Positions 5,233 through 12,609 of a stretch of 13,262 nt of DNA are shown one piece after another. Source of the DNA: Clostridiaceae bacterium (GTDB taxonomy: Bacteria; Bacillota; Clostridia; Acetivibrionales; DUMC01); assembly GCA_012512865.1 (NCBI GenBank), contig JAAZDH010000230.1, positions 1-13,262 on the forward strand, read 5' to 3'. Each line of letters opens with the position of its first letter. Positions within the stretch are counted from its first letter, which is position 1. The translations under genes and the position numbers were made by a program. The notes under the pieces were generated by a model. It was not told the origin of the DNA. It searched no databases and worked only from the letters and a program-made list of their open reading frames with translations.

Positions 5233-8046
5233 TCAATACATCTCATATAGTACAACCCTGAAAAAGTGCCTTCCGTCAATTGTTCTGGCATTCCAGGGCA
5301 TAAATTTTCCTGTCAAGAACAGGTATTTCATTGATATCACCGTTTCAACCCTTATGCCGGCATACGAATTTTCAATTTTGAACCCGGGTCTTGCTTTTCC
5401 CACGTTTATTTCGATTATGTCCAGCATTCTTCCTAGTATCTCTTCAGTATTGCCAAGCAACAAAAACAACCTAAGGTAATCCCTGTAACTTAAACTGAGC
5501 AAACGTTCATCCGAGCCTTCACCAGGCTTGCTTCCGTCAATGGCATCACCAGCTTCATGCCAGGTATTGGCTGAAAGCTGTTTCAAGGCTTCCCCCGTGC
5601 CTGATAATTGTTCAATGGTCTCTCCTGCCCCTGCCTTAAGTTCCAAGTCCAGTTTCCAATCTTTTTTTGTTTTATATAAAGGCACACTTTTACCCTGTAA
5701 TAGTTCTTCTAGATCAAGAATGGCTTCACCCATGCCCCAGGCACACATTAAAAGGTTTTTCACTATCGGTATTCCCGCCCCGCCGGTCAGCCATCCTGCC
5801 AGCGCCGATGCCATAAGGGCAGCCTGTCTGTTTTTTTCCGCATCCATGTAAACATGCAGTGTATTTAATACAAACCTTATTAAAAGTACCTGGCATTTTG
5901 TTTTTAATATGTTGATATTTTCTGATGGGCTCCCATGAAGTATATATTCCACCTCTGCATTGAAAAAAGATTCCCTTGCTCCCCTTGCTTTTCCGCTGCC
6001 TGCACCCCCAACTGCAAAATTCCCGGTTTCCAAGTGGTTTCTAAACATTTCAAGTATGTACTCATTTATATAAATCTTATCCCTTATGTTATCCAATTCC
6101 CCTGAAAACATCTTTCCGATTGCGGTAATGAAGTTTATTGCTTCTTTTGAAAAATCAACGGATGTTTTTGAAAACCCGATTTTATTCTCCAATTCCCCGA
6201 TCTTTTCGCTGTACCTGGCAAGGTCAGCTGCATTTCCGGGATACTCCCCTTTATCCTCGTAATAGGTCACGCCTTCGATTTCCTCGGGAAGATTCACTTT
6301 TTCGATTTTTTTGTTGGAAGGAAGCTCGGAAATATTGATGCCGGCATCCCTCATATCGATATCTTCTTTTTTTTCATTTTTTATAAGATTCCTGGCAATA
6401 TCCTCGATTATTTTTCTTGGGTCATCAGCTTTTCCCGGGTCTTCATGTTCATATCCACTGCCGGCAGAATCCCAACCGTCTCCCGGGCTACGACTATACG
6501 CAGCATTACCAAGTATCGTGCCATAATCCAACTTTTTATATTCCCGGTTTACACTGGTTAAACTTTCATACACCCAATCCCATGTTAATTCCCGCATATT
6601 TCCTCTTTCTATTGCCGTTTCCACTTCATCCAGGGCCTTTTCCGCTTCTTCGAGGGCCCTTATGTTATTTTCCAGGTCGGAAATCATCCTTTTTACATCC
6701 TCTTCCCGGGGAACAAGCACGCTCAATTCCTCAACTTCTCCTAATAACATCCTCTTAAAATCCTGCCCGGGAAATATCGAGTAACCCGTGATGCCACCAT
6801 CTGCGCCAATATCCATGCCACCACCAATACCAGGGTTGATACCATTGCTAATGCCAATGATAATATCATCGTTCATGCCAGCATTAATGCCAGCATCGTT
6901 ATCGCCAGCTATACCAATTATTACAAGCCTTTCTTCCAGGAATTGTTCCAGTTCTTTCATCTTTAAATTTATCGTGCTGCACAGTTCAAGCATCTTGTTG
7001 GCATTTTCAACAGCTTCCATGTTAGGTTGGATAAAACGCCTCGTTTCTTTCTCTTTTAGTTCATCACGTACCTTAATTATTTCTTCCCTAAGTATCTTTT
7101 TCTTTTCATCAATAAGCTGCCTCTCTTCCCCGGGGAATTGCTGCCCCTCCTCGAGAAACTGTTTTTCTTCAACAACTTGCCCCTCTTCATCGCACACCTG
7201 TACCAGGTTTTTATATTTTTCCACCAGGTCTGCACACCTTGCTGCAAGCATGTCCCTTGTCCCGTTTTTATTGAAATCGTTTACGCATTCTCCTGTATAC
7301 ACCCCATTTCCAATAGCGCTGCTAATATTTGTCATCAACCCTAGTTGTACACTATCCAAATTTCCCATGCTTTCGTCTATTTCGGTCTTTTTCCCGTATG
7401 CTTCCGCCACTGTGCCAATCTCCCTGAAAAACCCGATTTTTTTTAACAGGTTCCCAATTATTTTCTCGGGAACCCGGTATTTCAAATACTCAAGCGCTTG
7501 CCTTCTTGCTGTTTCCCTACCGACAAGGCTTAAAATTGGTGTAACCTTGACTTCTTCCACCCTGAACCCGTATAAATCAATGAAATTTTCACCATTGCCG
7601 CCATGAACCGTTTCGTCGTAGCTGCTTGGGCAGTTACTTGACAGGTTTATGCCAATATAGCGTTTTATATCTTCCTCGATTTTTGCCGTATCAGGTTCGC
7701 CCATTGCAAAAAGCCCGTAATCATTCTTAAGCCTGCTGTTATACAATGCAAGGGCTGATCTTGCAGCATTCTCCACGCTTCTTTTTACATGGGCTTCGCC
7801 GGTCCTTATCCTTGCCGCGTCGATAAGAATCCCGCACAAGACAATCAGCGACAAAAAAACGATAGTTAAAAAAATCGACACTTGGCCCTTATTGCCATGC
7901 AATACCGGAAATTCGCCAATGACAACGGGTCTTCTTGCTGGTCTCCTGAAAATATCCTTGGTAATGTGTTTTTCGTTGAGGGCGCATTCTTTCATTTTTA
8001 TAATGCTTTTCACCCGGCTTCTCATATCTCCTTTTATTTTTTTCAT
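5233..8046 (-). CDS. DUF5702 protein, TadG-like envelope protein
   Basis: Large membrane-anchored protein, 937 residues. The N-terminus carries KGQVSIFLTIVFLSL (53-67) and a single membrane helix to about 76, then DAARIRTGEAHVKRSVENAA and KNDYGLFAMG (108-116), typical of TadG/DUF5702. The residue at +5 after G54 is Phe, not Glu, so prepilin cleavage is not expected. Charged, probably coiled-coil segments lie at about 290-375 and 432-482. Between them residues 378-421 form a Gly/Ile-rich run of four-residue units. The C-terminal part (about 690-880: AEVEYILHGS, LIRFVLNTLHVYMDAEK, YRDYLRLFLLL) holds the family's conserved helical features. It sits 38 nt after the TadE-like gene. Which start is used is unclear: M1 has little ribosome site, and AAGGAG is only 2 nt before M8. 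It probably forms part of a surface Tad-like assembly; exact role unknown. Confidence 0.85.
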   Translation of the reverse strand: MKKIKGDMRSRVKSIIKMKECALNEKHITKDIFRRPARRPVVIGEFPVLHGNKGQVSIFLTIVFLSLIVLCGILIDAARIRTGEAHVKRSVENAARSALALYNSRLKNDYGLFAMGEPDTAKIEEDIKRYIGINLSSNCPSSYDETVHGGNGENFIDLYGFRVEEVKVTPILSLVGRETARRQALEYLKYRVPEKIIGNLLKKIGFFREIGTVAEAYGKKTEIDESMGNLDSVQLGLMTNISSAIGNGVYTGECVNDFNKNGTRDMLAARCADLVEKYKNLVQVCDEEGQVVEEKQFLEEGQQFPGEERQLIDEKKKILREEIIKVRDELKEKETRRFIQPNMEAVENANKMLELCSTINLKMKELEQFLEERLVIIGIAGDNDAGINAGMNDDIIIGISNGINPGIGGGMDIGADGGITGYSIFPGQDFKRMLLGEVEELSVLVPREEDVKRMISDLENNIRALEEAEKALDEVETAIERGNMRELTWDWVYESLTSVNREYKKLDYGTILGNAAYSRSPGDGWDSAGSGYEHEDPGKADDPRKIIEDIARNLIKNEKKEDIDMRDAGINISELPSNKKIEKVNLPEEIEGVTYYEDKGEYPGNAADLARYSEKIGELENKIGFSKTSVDFSKEAINFITAIGKMFSGELDNIRDKIYINEYILEMFRNHLETGNFAVGGAGSGKARGARESFFNAEVEYILHGSPSENINILKTKCQVLLIRFVLNTLHVYMDAEKNRQAALMASALAGWLTGGAGIPIVKNLLMCAWGMGEAILDLEELLQGKSVPLYKTKKDWKLDLELKAGAGETIEQLSGTGEALKQLSANTWHEAGDAIDGSKPGEGSDERLLSLSYRDYLRLFLLLGNTEEILGRMLDIIEINVGKARPGFKIENSYAGIRVETVISMKYLFLTGKFMPWNARTIDGRHFFRVVLYEMY
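6784..6891 (-). repeat. nine 12-nt in-frame tandem units in the DUF5702 gene
   Basis: Residues 386-421 are nine tetrads such as GINA, GMND, GISN, GINP and GITG, encoded by degenerate 12-nt units of the type GGCATTAATGCT. Two more degraded units precede them (378-385). The run is flanked by coiled-coil-like stretches and is likely a flexible linker. Confidence 0.7.
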
Positions 8047-8084
8047 TTAGTCTTACATATCGCGCCAACTCCGTGCATGCTTCT

Positions 8085-8699
8085 CTAATTTCTTGCACGG
8101 TCTTCCAATTCTTTTATCTTGCTTATGAAATTGTTTACCCATTGGAAAGAATCCATGATATCTCCGGCTGCTTCCACCAGGAAATCGATGCTCCGTATGA
8201 ATTCAGCAGGTTCCACAACAACCGCCCTGGCAAACGATATTTCTCCTTGTGTTCCATGTCTTGCCTTTACCAGCAATGTTTTAAAGAGGATACTGTCTTT
8301 TACTTCCACCATTGCTGTTATATCACCTGGTTCCGTTATATTTTCCAGGGTACTTAATATTTTCCCAGTATTTATATCCCTATTTATAACATTCCAAGTA
8401 CATGCCCCCCCCTGGGCAGCTAAATCAACCGCTGCCTGCATTAATACTGCCTTGTAAAACCGCCCGGAAGCAAAAATGAGAAAGATAATACATAATAAAA
8501 CTATGGGAATTATAACCATGGCTTCCATGGTAAAGCTGCCTTTTTTGTTAAAAAACATGCCTTTATTTATACCCATGTAATTATTTAACATGTCTTTATT
8601 TATATACATGTCTTTCCCGTTACTAAACCTTGACGGAATTATAGGGTACTTGATAATTTCTTCATTTGTATTTATATACATGTCTCCCCTGTTATTCAT
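8085..8699 (-). CDS. TadE-like pseudopilin
   Basis: Envelope protein of 204 residues and first gene of the Tad-like set. A class III prepilin motif is visible: KKG54 then SFTMEAMVIIPIV, with Glu59 at +5 and a membrane helix at about 60-78, then FYKAVLMQAAVDLAAQGGA, as in TadE/TadF proteins. A prepilin peptidase would cut after G54 (inference; none is encoded here). The leader is 54 residues and contains six-residue repeats of the type DMYINK. M48 would leave a normal seven-residue leader, but only AAAGG sits before it with 1 nt spacing, so I keep the upstream ATG, which also lacks a strong ribosome site (GAAAGGGGG is about 20 nt away). The soluble part (80-204) is mixed alpha/beta with a Phe/Ile-rich C-terminal helix. 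Likely a minor pilin or assembly subunit. Confidence 0.8.
   Translation of the reverse strand: MNNRGDMYINTNEEIIKYPIIPSRFSNGKDMYINKDMLNNYMGINKGMFFNKKGSFTMEAMVIIPIVLLCIIFLIFASGRFYKAVLMQAAVDLAAQGGACTWNVINRDINTGKILSTLENITEPGDITAMVEVKDSILFKTLLVKARHGTQGEISFARAVVVEPAEFIRSIDFLVEAAGDIMDSFQWVNNFISKIKELEDRARN
8544..8612 (-). repeat. degenerate 18-nt units in the TadE-like leader
   Basis: Residues 30-52 consist of four near-contiguous units, DMYINK, DMLNN, YMGINK and GMFFNK, from 18-nt DNA units like GACATGTATATAAATAAA (one unit is 15 nt). A further copy, DMYINT, lies apart at residues 6-11. All lengths are multiples of three, so the frame survives. The run ends two residues before the predicted cleavage site. 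Confidence 0.65.
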
Positions 8700-8844
8700 A
8701 GTGACGGACTACCTATATTACCCCCTTTCAAAACACCGGTAATAATTCCTCCTTTACTTTGCTTAATCCAGGTTCAAGTTTTCATATCCAATTTCAATAT
8801 AACTGTTTGAATAACATAATTGTCCATATATTCTATTTTTATCC

Positions 8845-8873
8845 ATTAGTAACAATATACCACATATTATCAA
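8845..8873 (-). promoter_or_regulatory. possible promoter for the Tad-like genes
   Basis: On the minus strand TTGATA (8873-8868), 17 bp and ACTAAT (8850-8845) give a 5/6 and 4/6 match to sigma-A boxes. In such AT-rich DNA other pairs are nearly as good, so this is tentative. It would give a leader of about 140 nt. Confidence 0.3.
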
Positions 8874-9002
8874 TTAATAAAATATATTCCATATATTTGT
8901 AATTAAATTGTAATATTTAGACAATATTTGTCACTTTTTTTAGATTCCTGGAGAAATGCCTTGTTGAAAAGCACTCTTTATGCGAAAAAGGTTTCTTGTT
9001 GC

Positions 9003-9038
9003 AAAAACTATCTAAAAAACTATTTAAAAAAACTATTT
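9003..9038. repeat. three short A-run/ACTAT direct repeats
   Basis: AAAAACTATCT, AAAAAACTATTT and AAAAAAACTATTT follow one another without gaps, 11, 12 and 13 nt long, differing in the length of the A-run and one base. Non-coding; resembles slippage-derived sequence. Confidence 0.7.
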
Positions 9039-9116
9039 ATTATAAAAAATGCTTGTTGTGAATGAATTTGTTCATTGTGAAATACTATGAAGGGCTTGTT
9101 TATCCTAAAAGGTTCA

Positions 9117-11036
9117 TTACAAGTCCACCTTGAAATACCTGTATAAGCCTGTTAATTTATTTCTTTTACTATAATCAAAGAGCACCATTGTCCTCTTTCT
9201 TGATATGGTGAAATACTTGGAATTATTGCTTGTGCCATCTTTTAAATAATCATTTGAATCACTATTAAAGCCGGCTTTTACACCATCCATCAAATTAACT
9301 TGCCGGTATAACATGCCTGCATACTCCATTACATCATGGTCAAAAACCTCAATCCTTACATCCCTCAAAATCTTTTTTATTACAACATCCTCTCTTTCCG
9401 GGAAATACTTCAGCTTGTTTTGCGCATTCTTTAAAAATGCCGCTAGTTTTTCCTCGAGCTCACGCTCGATTTTTCGTGTTGTATGCCGTGTAATTTTCTC
9501 AGGCAGGCTTCCCGAGTTGTTCGTTGAGAGAAAATCAAATTTCAAAAGCTCGTTTATAAAATATTGCTCGCCGGATGGTGCCAGACTCTCCACAAAGTCA
9601 TAAAATACCGTGTAGAGCTCCTTGACCGGCATTGCCCTGTCAAGGTGGCCGGCATTAAGATTATACAAGTAAAATTCCCTGTAAAATTGAAAAGCCGTAT
9701 CAAAATACCTGCCTATTACAAAATCCAGGGTATTTATGAACCTGCCTGAATTATAGTATCTTTCGAATATTTCCTCGATTCCTTTAAATTCGACCATTTC
9801 ATCAAAACTCATGTACTTGTTGCACAGTACTTCGTACGGGGGGTAATCCCTGTACCTGTAATCGTGCATTTCCGCCCGTTGCCTGATTTGGGAGCCCTTC
9901 AGCATTTTAAGAAATCCCAGCTGCAATTTATGGGGTTTAAGCCCGTATACCTTGTTGAAAGAATCCTGCAATGAACCGTAATCTTCAAAAGGAAGACCTG
10001 CTATCAAATCCAGGTGCAGGTGCATGTTTCCCATGGACTTTAGCCTGTCAACGTTTTTAAATATTTTCTGCAAATCCGTTTTCCTGTTTATCGCCCCGAG
10101 AGTTTTTTCATTGACGGACTGCACGCCGATTTCAAATTGTATAAGTCCTTCATCGGCCTTAGCCAGGATTTCCAGCATCTCATCGTCAAACAGGTCCCCG
10201 GCTGCCTCAAAATGAAAACATGGCTTGCAAGCCTGCTTGCTGGCCTGTATTATGTGCCTTATTATCTCCTTTGCCCGTTTTCTGTTTGCATTAAACGTCC
10301 TGTCCACGAATTTAACCTGGTGCACCCCTGCATCGATCAGCTTGCATATATCGCTTTTTACCCTGTCCAGGGAAAAATACCTGACGCCTTCAAATGTCGA
10401 AGAAATACAATAGGAGCAAGAAAAGGGGCATCCCCTGGAGGCCTCGTAATATACAATCCTGTTGCCCAATGAATCCAGCATCTCCCCGGTATAAGGCGTG
10501 GGTATGGAATCCAGGTCCTCCACGATGCAATATTTGCCATCATATATTATTTCTCCATTGCCATCCCTGTAACACAACCCCTCGATGCCGTCAAGGGGAT
10601 TGTCGCGCACACGCGGCATCGCCCGGGCCCCTGTCCGCCCCCAGCCATGTCTTTGCAAGGCTTCAAGCAGCTTGCCAAAACTGTTTTCTCCTTCCCCGCA
10701 TATGATAAAATCAACGAAACCGTTGTCAATCATCAGCTCCCGGGAGTCAAAGGAAACTTCCGGGCCTCCCAGTATTACAGGGGCATCCGGCAGAACCTTC
10801 TTTAAACTAGAGGCCAATCTTAATACACGGGTTATATTCCATATATAGCATGAAAACGCCAGGCAATCGGGCTTTTCCATGAAAACCTTGGACAATATCC
10901 ACTCAATATTGTCATTGATGGTAAACTCCAATACTTTAATCTTCCCGCCCCGCTCCCCTGCCGAATACTTCAGGTACCAGGGGACAAGAGAAGAATGTAT
11001 ATATTTTGAGTTTAGCGCAATGATTACCGTTTTCAT
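9117..11036 (-). CDS. DUF4080 B12-binding-type radical SAM protein
   Basis: Cytosolic 639-residue protein. Residues 1-135 form a cobalamin-binding-like Rossmann domain starting with ALNSKYIHSSL and including LGGPE (89-93) and CGEGE (113-117). The DxHxxG signature that would give His ligation of cobalt is not visible. The radical SAM core (about 190-400) has C203, C207 and C210 in RGCPFSCSYC, the CxxxCxxC that binds the 4Fe-4S cluster, then FVDRTFN (243-249), FEIGVQS (301-307) and DLIAGLPFED (343-352). The C-terminal 200 residues are the DUF4080 region. Substrate and reaction are unknown; related B12-binding radical SAM enzymes methylate or rearrange unreactive carbons. It has a strong promoter of its own and no partner gene, so it looks monocistronic. 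The ribosome site before the ATG is weak (AGAGTGA about 10 nt away). Confidence 0.9.
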   Translation of the reverse strand: MKTVIIALNSKYIHSSLVPWYLKYSAGERGGKIKVLEFTINDNIEWILSKVFMEKPDCLAFSCYIWNITRVLRLASSLKKVLPDAPVILGGPEVSFDSRELMIDNGFVDFIICGEGENSFGKLLEALQRHGWGRTGARAMPRVRDNPLDGIEGLCYRDGNGEIIYDGKYCIVEDLDSIPTPYTGEMLDSLGNRIVYYEASRGCPFSCSYCISSTFEGVRYFSLDRVKSDICKLIDAGVHQVKFVDRTFNANRKRAKEIIRHIIQASKQACKPCFHFEAAGDLFDDEMLEILAKADEGLIQFEIGVQSVNEKTLGAINRKTDLQKIFKNVDRLKSMGNMHLHLDLIAGLPFEDYGSLQDSFNKVYGLKPHKLQLGFLKMLKGSQIRQRAEMHDYRYRDYPPYEVLCNKYMSFDEMVEFKGIEEIFERYYNSGRFINTLDFVIGRYFDTAFQFYREFYLYNLNAGHLDRAMPVKELYTVFYDFVESLAPSGEQYFINELLKFDFLSTNNSGSLPEKITRHTTRKIERELEEKLAAFLKNAQNKLKYFPEREDVVIKKILRDVRIEVFDHDVMEYAGMLYRQVNLMDGVKAGFNSDSNDYLKDGTSNNSKYFTISRKRTMVLFDYSKRNKLTGLYRYFKVDL

Positions 11037-11091
11037 GGCCCGTTTATCACTCTTTTTATAAACTCTTTTTTATAACCATGGCTGTTTTTTA

Positions 11092-11121
11092 TTTATACCA
11101 TGCAGGTTTTGCTCGTGTCAA
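11092..11121 (-). promoter_or_regulatory. strong sigma-A-type promoter for the DUF4080 gene
   Basis: On the minus strand a perfect TTGACA (11121-11116), an 18-bp spacer and TATAAA (11097-11092), with TGG before it as an extended -10. Transcription should start near 11085, about 50 nt before the ATG. It separates this gene from the PLP enzyme upstream. Confidence 0.75.
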
Positions 11122-11161
11122 GCCAATTTTTGGTTTTGTTTCTACCTGTATTTGCTTTAAT

Positions 11162-12325
11162 CTATATTTGTTTCAAGGCATTATCGATATCCCCTATTAT
11201 TTCCTCTGCGCTGCTCAAACCAACGGATACCCGTACCAGTCCTTTCGGGACCCCGATTTCTTTCGATGTCTTGTCGCTTATCCCAACCCCGGGTGTATTA
11301 ATTATGCATTCGTAGCCGCCCCAGCTAGGGCACTCATGGAAAAGCTTGAGACTTTTTACAAAACGCATTATTCTTTTATCGTCACCATCCGGGACAAAAC
11401 TCATGAGGCCGGAAAATCCTGTCATCTGCTTGCAAGCAAGTTCATGCTGCGGATGGCTTTTAAGTCCCGGGTAAAGAACCTTTTTCACTTTTTCATGCTT
11501 TTCAAGAAATTCCGCAACTTTCATGGCATTTTCCTGGTGTTTTGCCATCCTTAAGGGAAGCGTCCTTATACCCCGTAATAACAACCATGACTGGTGAGGA
11601 TCCATGACGGCTCCCATTAAAACCCGTTCATTGCTAGTTATTTCATCTACTATTTTTTTCGATGAAACCAGGACTCCTCCCAGGACGTCACTGTGGCCTC
11701 CAAGGTACTTGGATGCTGAATGGACAACGATATCAATGCCGAATTTAAGTGGATTTTGAAATATTGGCGTAGCCCAGGTATTGTCTATCACCGTGGTTAT
11801 TCCGTTGGTCTTGGCAATACCGGCTATCTTCTCCAGGTCTTGCAGGGTAAATACCACGGATACGGGGCTTTCCAGGTAAATAAGGCTTGTATTGGGACGT
11901 ATGCTTTCTTCTATTTCCGTAATATAAGTTCCATCTACAAATGTTGTTTCAACACCAAACCTTCTTAAGTAATTTTCTAGTAATTTCCTTGTACAAAGAT
12001 ATACATTTCTTGGGGCTATAACATGGCTGCCGGCGGAAACACAGCGCATTATTGCAGCTGTTATAGCTGCCATGCCCGAGGAAAAACACCTGGCTTCTTC
12101 TCCTCCTTCAAGGGCTGCAATTTTCTTTTCAACGATTTCGGTGGTTGGATTGCTAACCCGTGTGTAGGTATATCCATGACTGCCGTTCTTCCTGGAGAAA
12201 ACCGTTGACTGGAATATTGGCGGAGCTACTGCTCCCATGTACATATCACTATCTTCGCCATAGCAAGTACATATATATTCCTTCGACAATCCCTCGTCCA
12301 TATGCTGTTTCACCTTCTCCATCAT
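11162..12325 (-). CDS. Cys/Met-metabolism PLP-dependent enzyme (trans-sulfuration family)
   Basis: Cytosolic fold-type I PLP enzyme, 387 residues, full length. YTRVSNPT (54-61; Tyr54 and Arg56 contact PLP phosphate of the neighbouring subunit), SSGMAA (82-87), DNTWATP (181-187; D181 binds the pyridine nitrogen), SASKYLGGHSDV (203-214; K206 forms the Schiff base) and R365 in VRVSVGLSS for the substrate carboxylate place it with cystathionine gamma-synthase, gamma-lyase and methionine gamma-lyase. Two segments are unusual: VYLCT (108-112) where the family has YGGT or YGCT, and ESPVSVVF (152-159) where ESPTNP is normal. The exact reaction therefore cannot be called; a homocysteine, cysteine or methionine substrate is likely. 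Upstream ATGs lack a good ribosome site. The ATG at 12301, with GGAGAAGG about 10 nt before it, would give 379 residues and is a serious alternative. Probably monocistronic. Confidence 0.85.
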   Translation of the reverse strand: MMEKVKQHMDEGLSKEYICTCYGEDSDMYMGAVAPPIFQSTVFSRKNGSHGYTYTRVSNPTTEIVEKKIAALEGGEEARCFSSGMAAITAAIMRCVSAGSHVIAPRNVYLCTRKLLENYLRRFGVETTFVDGTYITEIEESIRPNTSLIYLESPVSVVFTLQDLEKIAGIAKTNGITTVIDNTWATPIFQNPLKFGIDIVVHSASKYLGGHSDVLGGVLVSSKKIVDEITSNERVLMGAVMDPHQSWLLLRGIRTLPLRMAKHQENAMKVAEFLEKHEKVKKVLYPGLKSHPQHELACKQMTGFSGLMSFVPDGDDKRIMRFVKSLKLFHECPSWGGYECIINTPGVGISDKTSKEIGVPKGLVRVSVGLSSAEEIIGDIDNALKQI

Positions 12326-12380
12326 AAATAATTATCGTCTCGCCATTTAACCAAATGCTGTTTTTTCTCATGTTGCATTA

Positions 12381-12410
12381 ATTATATACCAGGTAAAAAT
12401 GACAATACAA
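12381..12410 (-). promoter_or_regulatory. probable promoter for the PLP enzyme gene
   Basis: On the minus strand a perfect TATAAT (12386-12381) lies 18 bp after TTGTAT (12410-12405). The -35 box is weak. The predicted leader before the first ATG is only about 50 nt, too short for a SAM riboswitch or T-box. Confidence 0.45.
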
Positions 12411-12483
12411 TAATAAATCTTACCAAAAAAACATGCGATACATGAATAGGATATGTTAAGATTGGATATAGAAAACAAGATGG

Positions 12484-12609
12484 CTATAAATCAAAAGTCA
12501 CGGGCATTTCACCGGCATTTATGCTTATTGCTTTGCCCGGGATGATCGCCGCTGCTACACGTATCAAAGACATGATTATTACAGGTATATTTATAACATG
12601 TATGCTCAC
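12484..12609 (-). CDS. possible 41-residue ORF overlapping the dacF stop
   Basis: A frame opens with GTG at 12609-12607, sharing bases with the TGA stop of the carboxypeptidase gene (GTGA), and ends at a TAG (12486-12484). The peptide is hydrophobic in its first half (VINIPVIIMSLIRVAAAII) and could be one short membrane segment, then turns polar (GKAISINAGEMPVTFDL). No Shine-Dalgarno site is visible, so it would depend on translational coupling. Its DNA looks less AT-rich than the neighbouring gap. I do not recognise it; it may be a small protein, a decayed gene end or chance. Confidence 0.25.
   Translation of the reverse strand: MSIHVINIPVIIMSLIRVAAAIIPGKAISINAGEMPVTFDL

Larger units (their letters stand above)
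8700..9116. other. 417-nt AT-rich gene-free region with short repeats
   Basis: No coding frame is supported here. It contains three direct copies of an A-run followed by ACTATTT or ACTATCT (9003-9038) and scattered CAACAAG words on the minus strand. There is also a 6-bp inverted repeat AATGAA/TTCATT (9061-9076) and a 13-bp inverted repeat GACAATATTTGTC (8920-8932). It must hold the end of the DUF4080 transcript and the promoter of the Tad-like genes. No clear rho-independent terminator was found. Confidence 0.6.

Noticed and set aside
6788..7606. Plus-strand ORF of 272 residues opposite the DUF5702 gene
   Set aside because: Ser/Pro/Phe-rich composition is the mirror of the Glu/Lys-rich minus-strand coding sequence and Gly/Ile repeat; no ribosome site or family features.
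9061..9076. AATGAA/TTCATT hairpin as terminator of the DUF4080 gene
   Set aside because: The stem is AT-rich, and the T-run begins about 10 nt after it, so it does not meet the usual pattern.
11078..11554. Plus-strand ORF of 158 residues opposite the end of the PLP enzyme gene
   Set aside because: Starts in the promoter region of the DUF4080 gene and runs antisense to conserved coding sequence; no supporting signals.
12423..12446. CATG-loop-CATG followed by a T-run on the minus strand as a terminator after the carboxypeptidase gene
   Set aside because: The stem is only four AT/GC-mixed base pairs, too weak for a rho-independent terminator; the T-run alone is not enough.
12326..12483. SAM riboswitch or T-box upstream of the PLP enzyme gene
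   Set aside because: Predicted leader is only about 50 nt and no conserved riboswitch or T-box element could be found.
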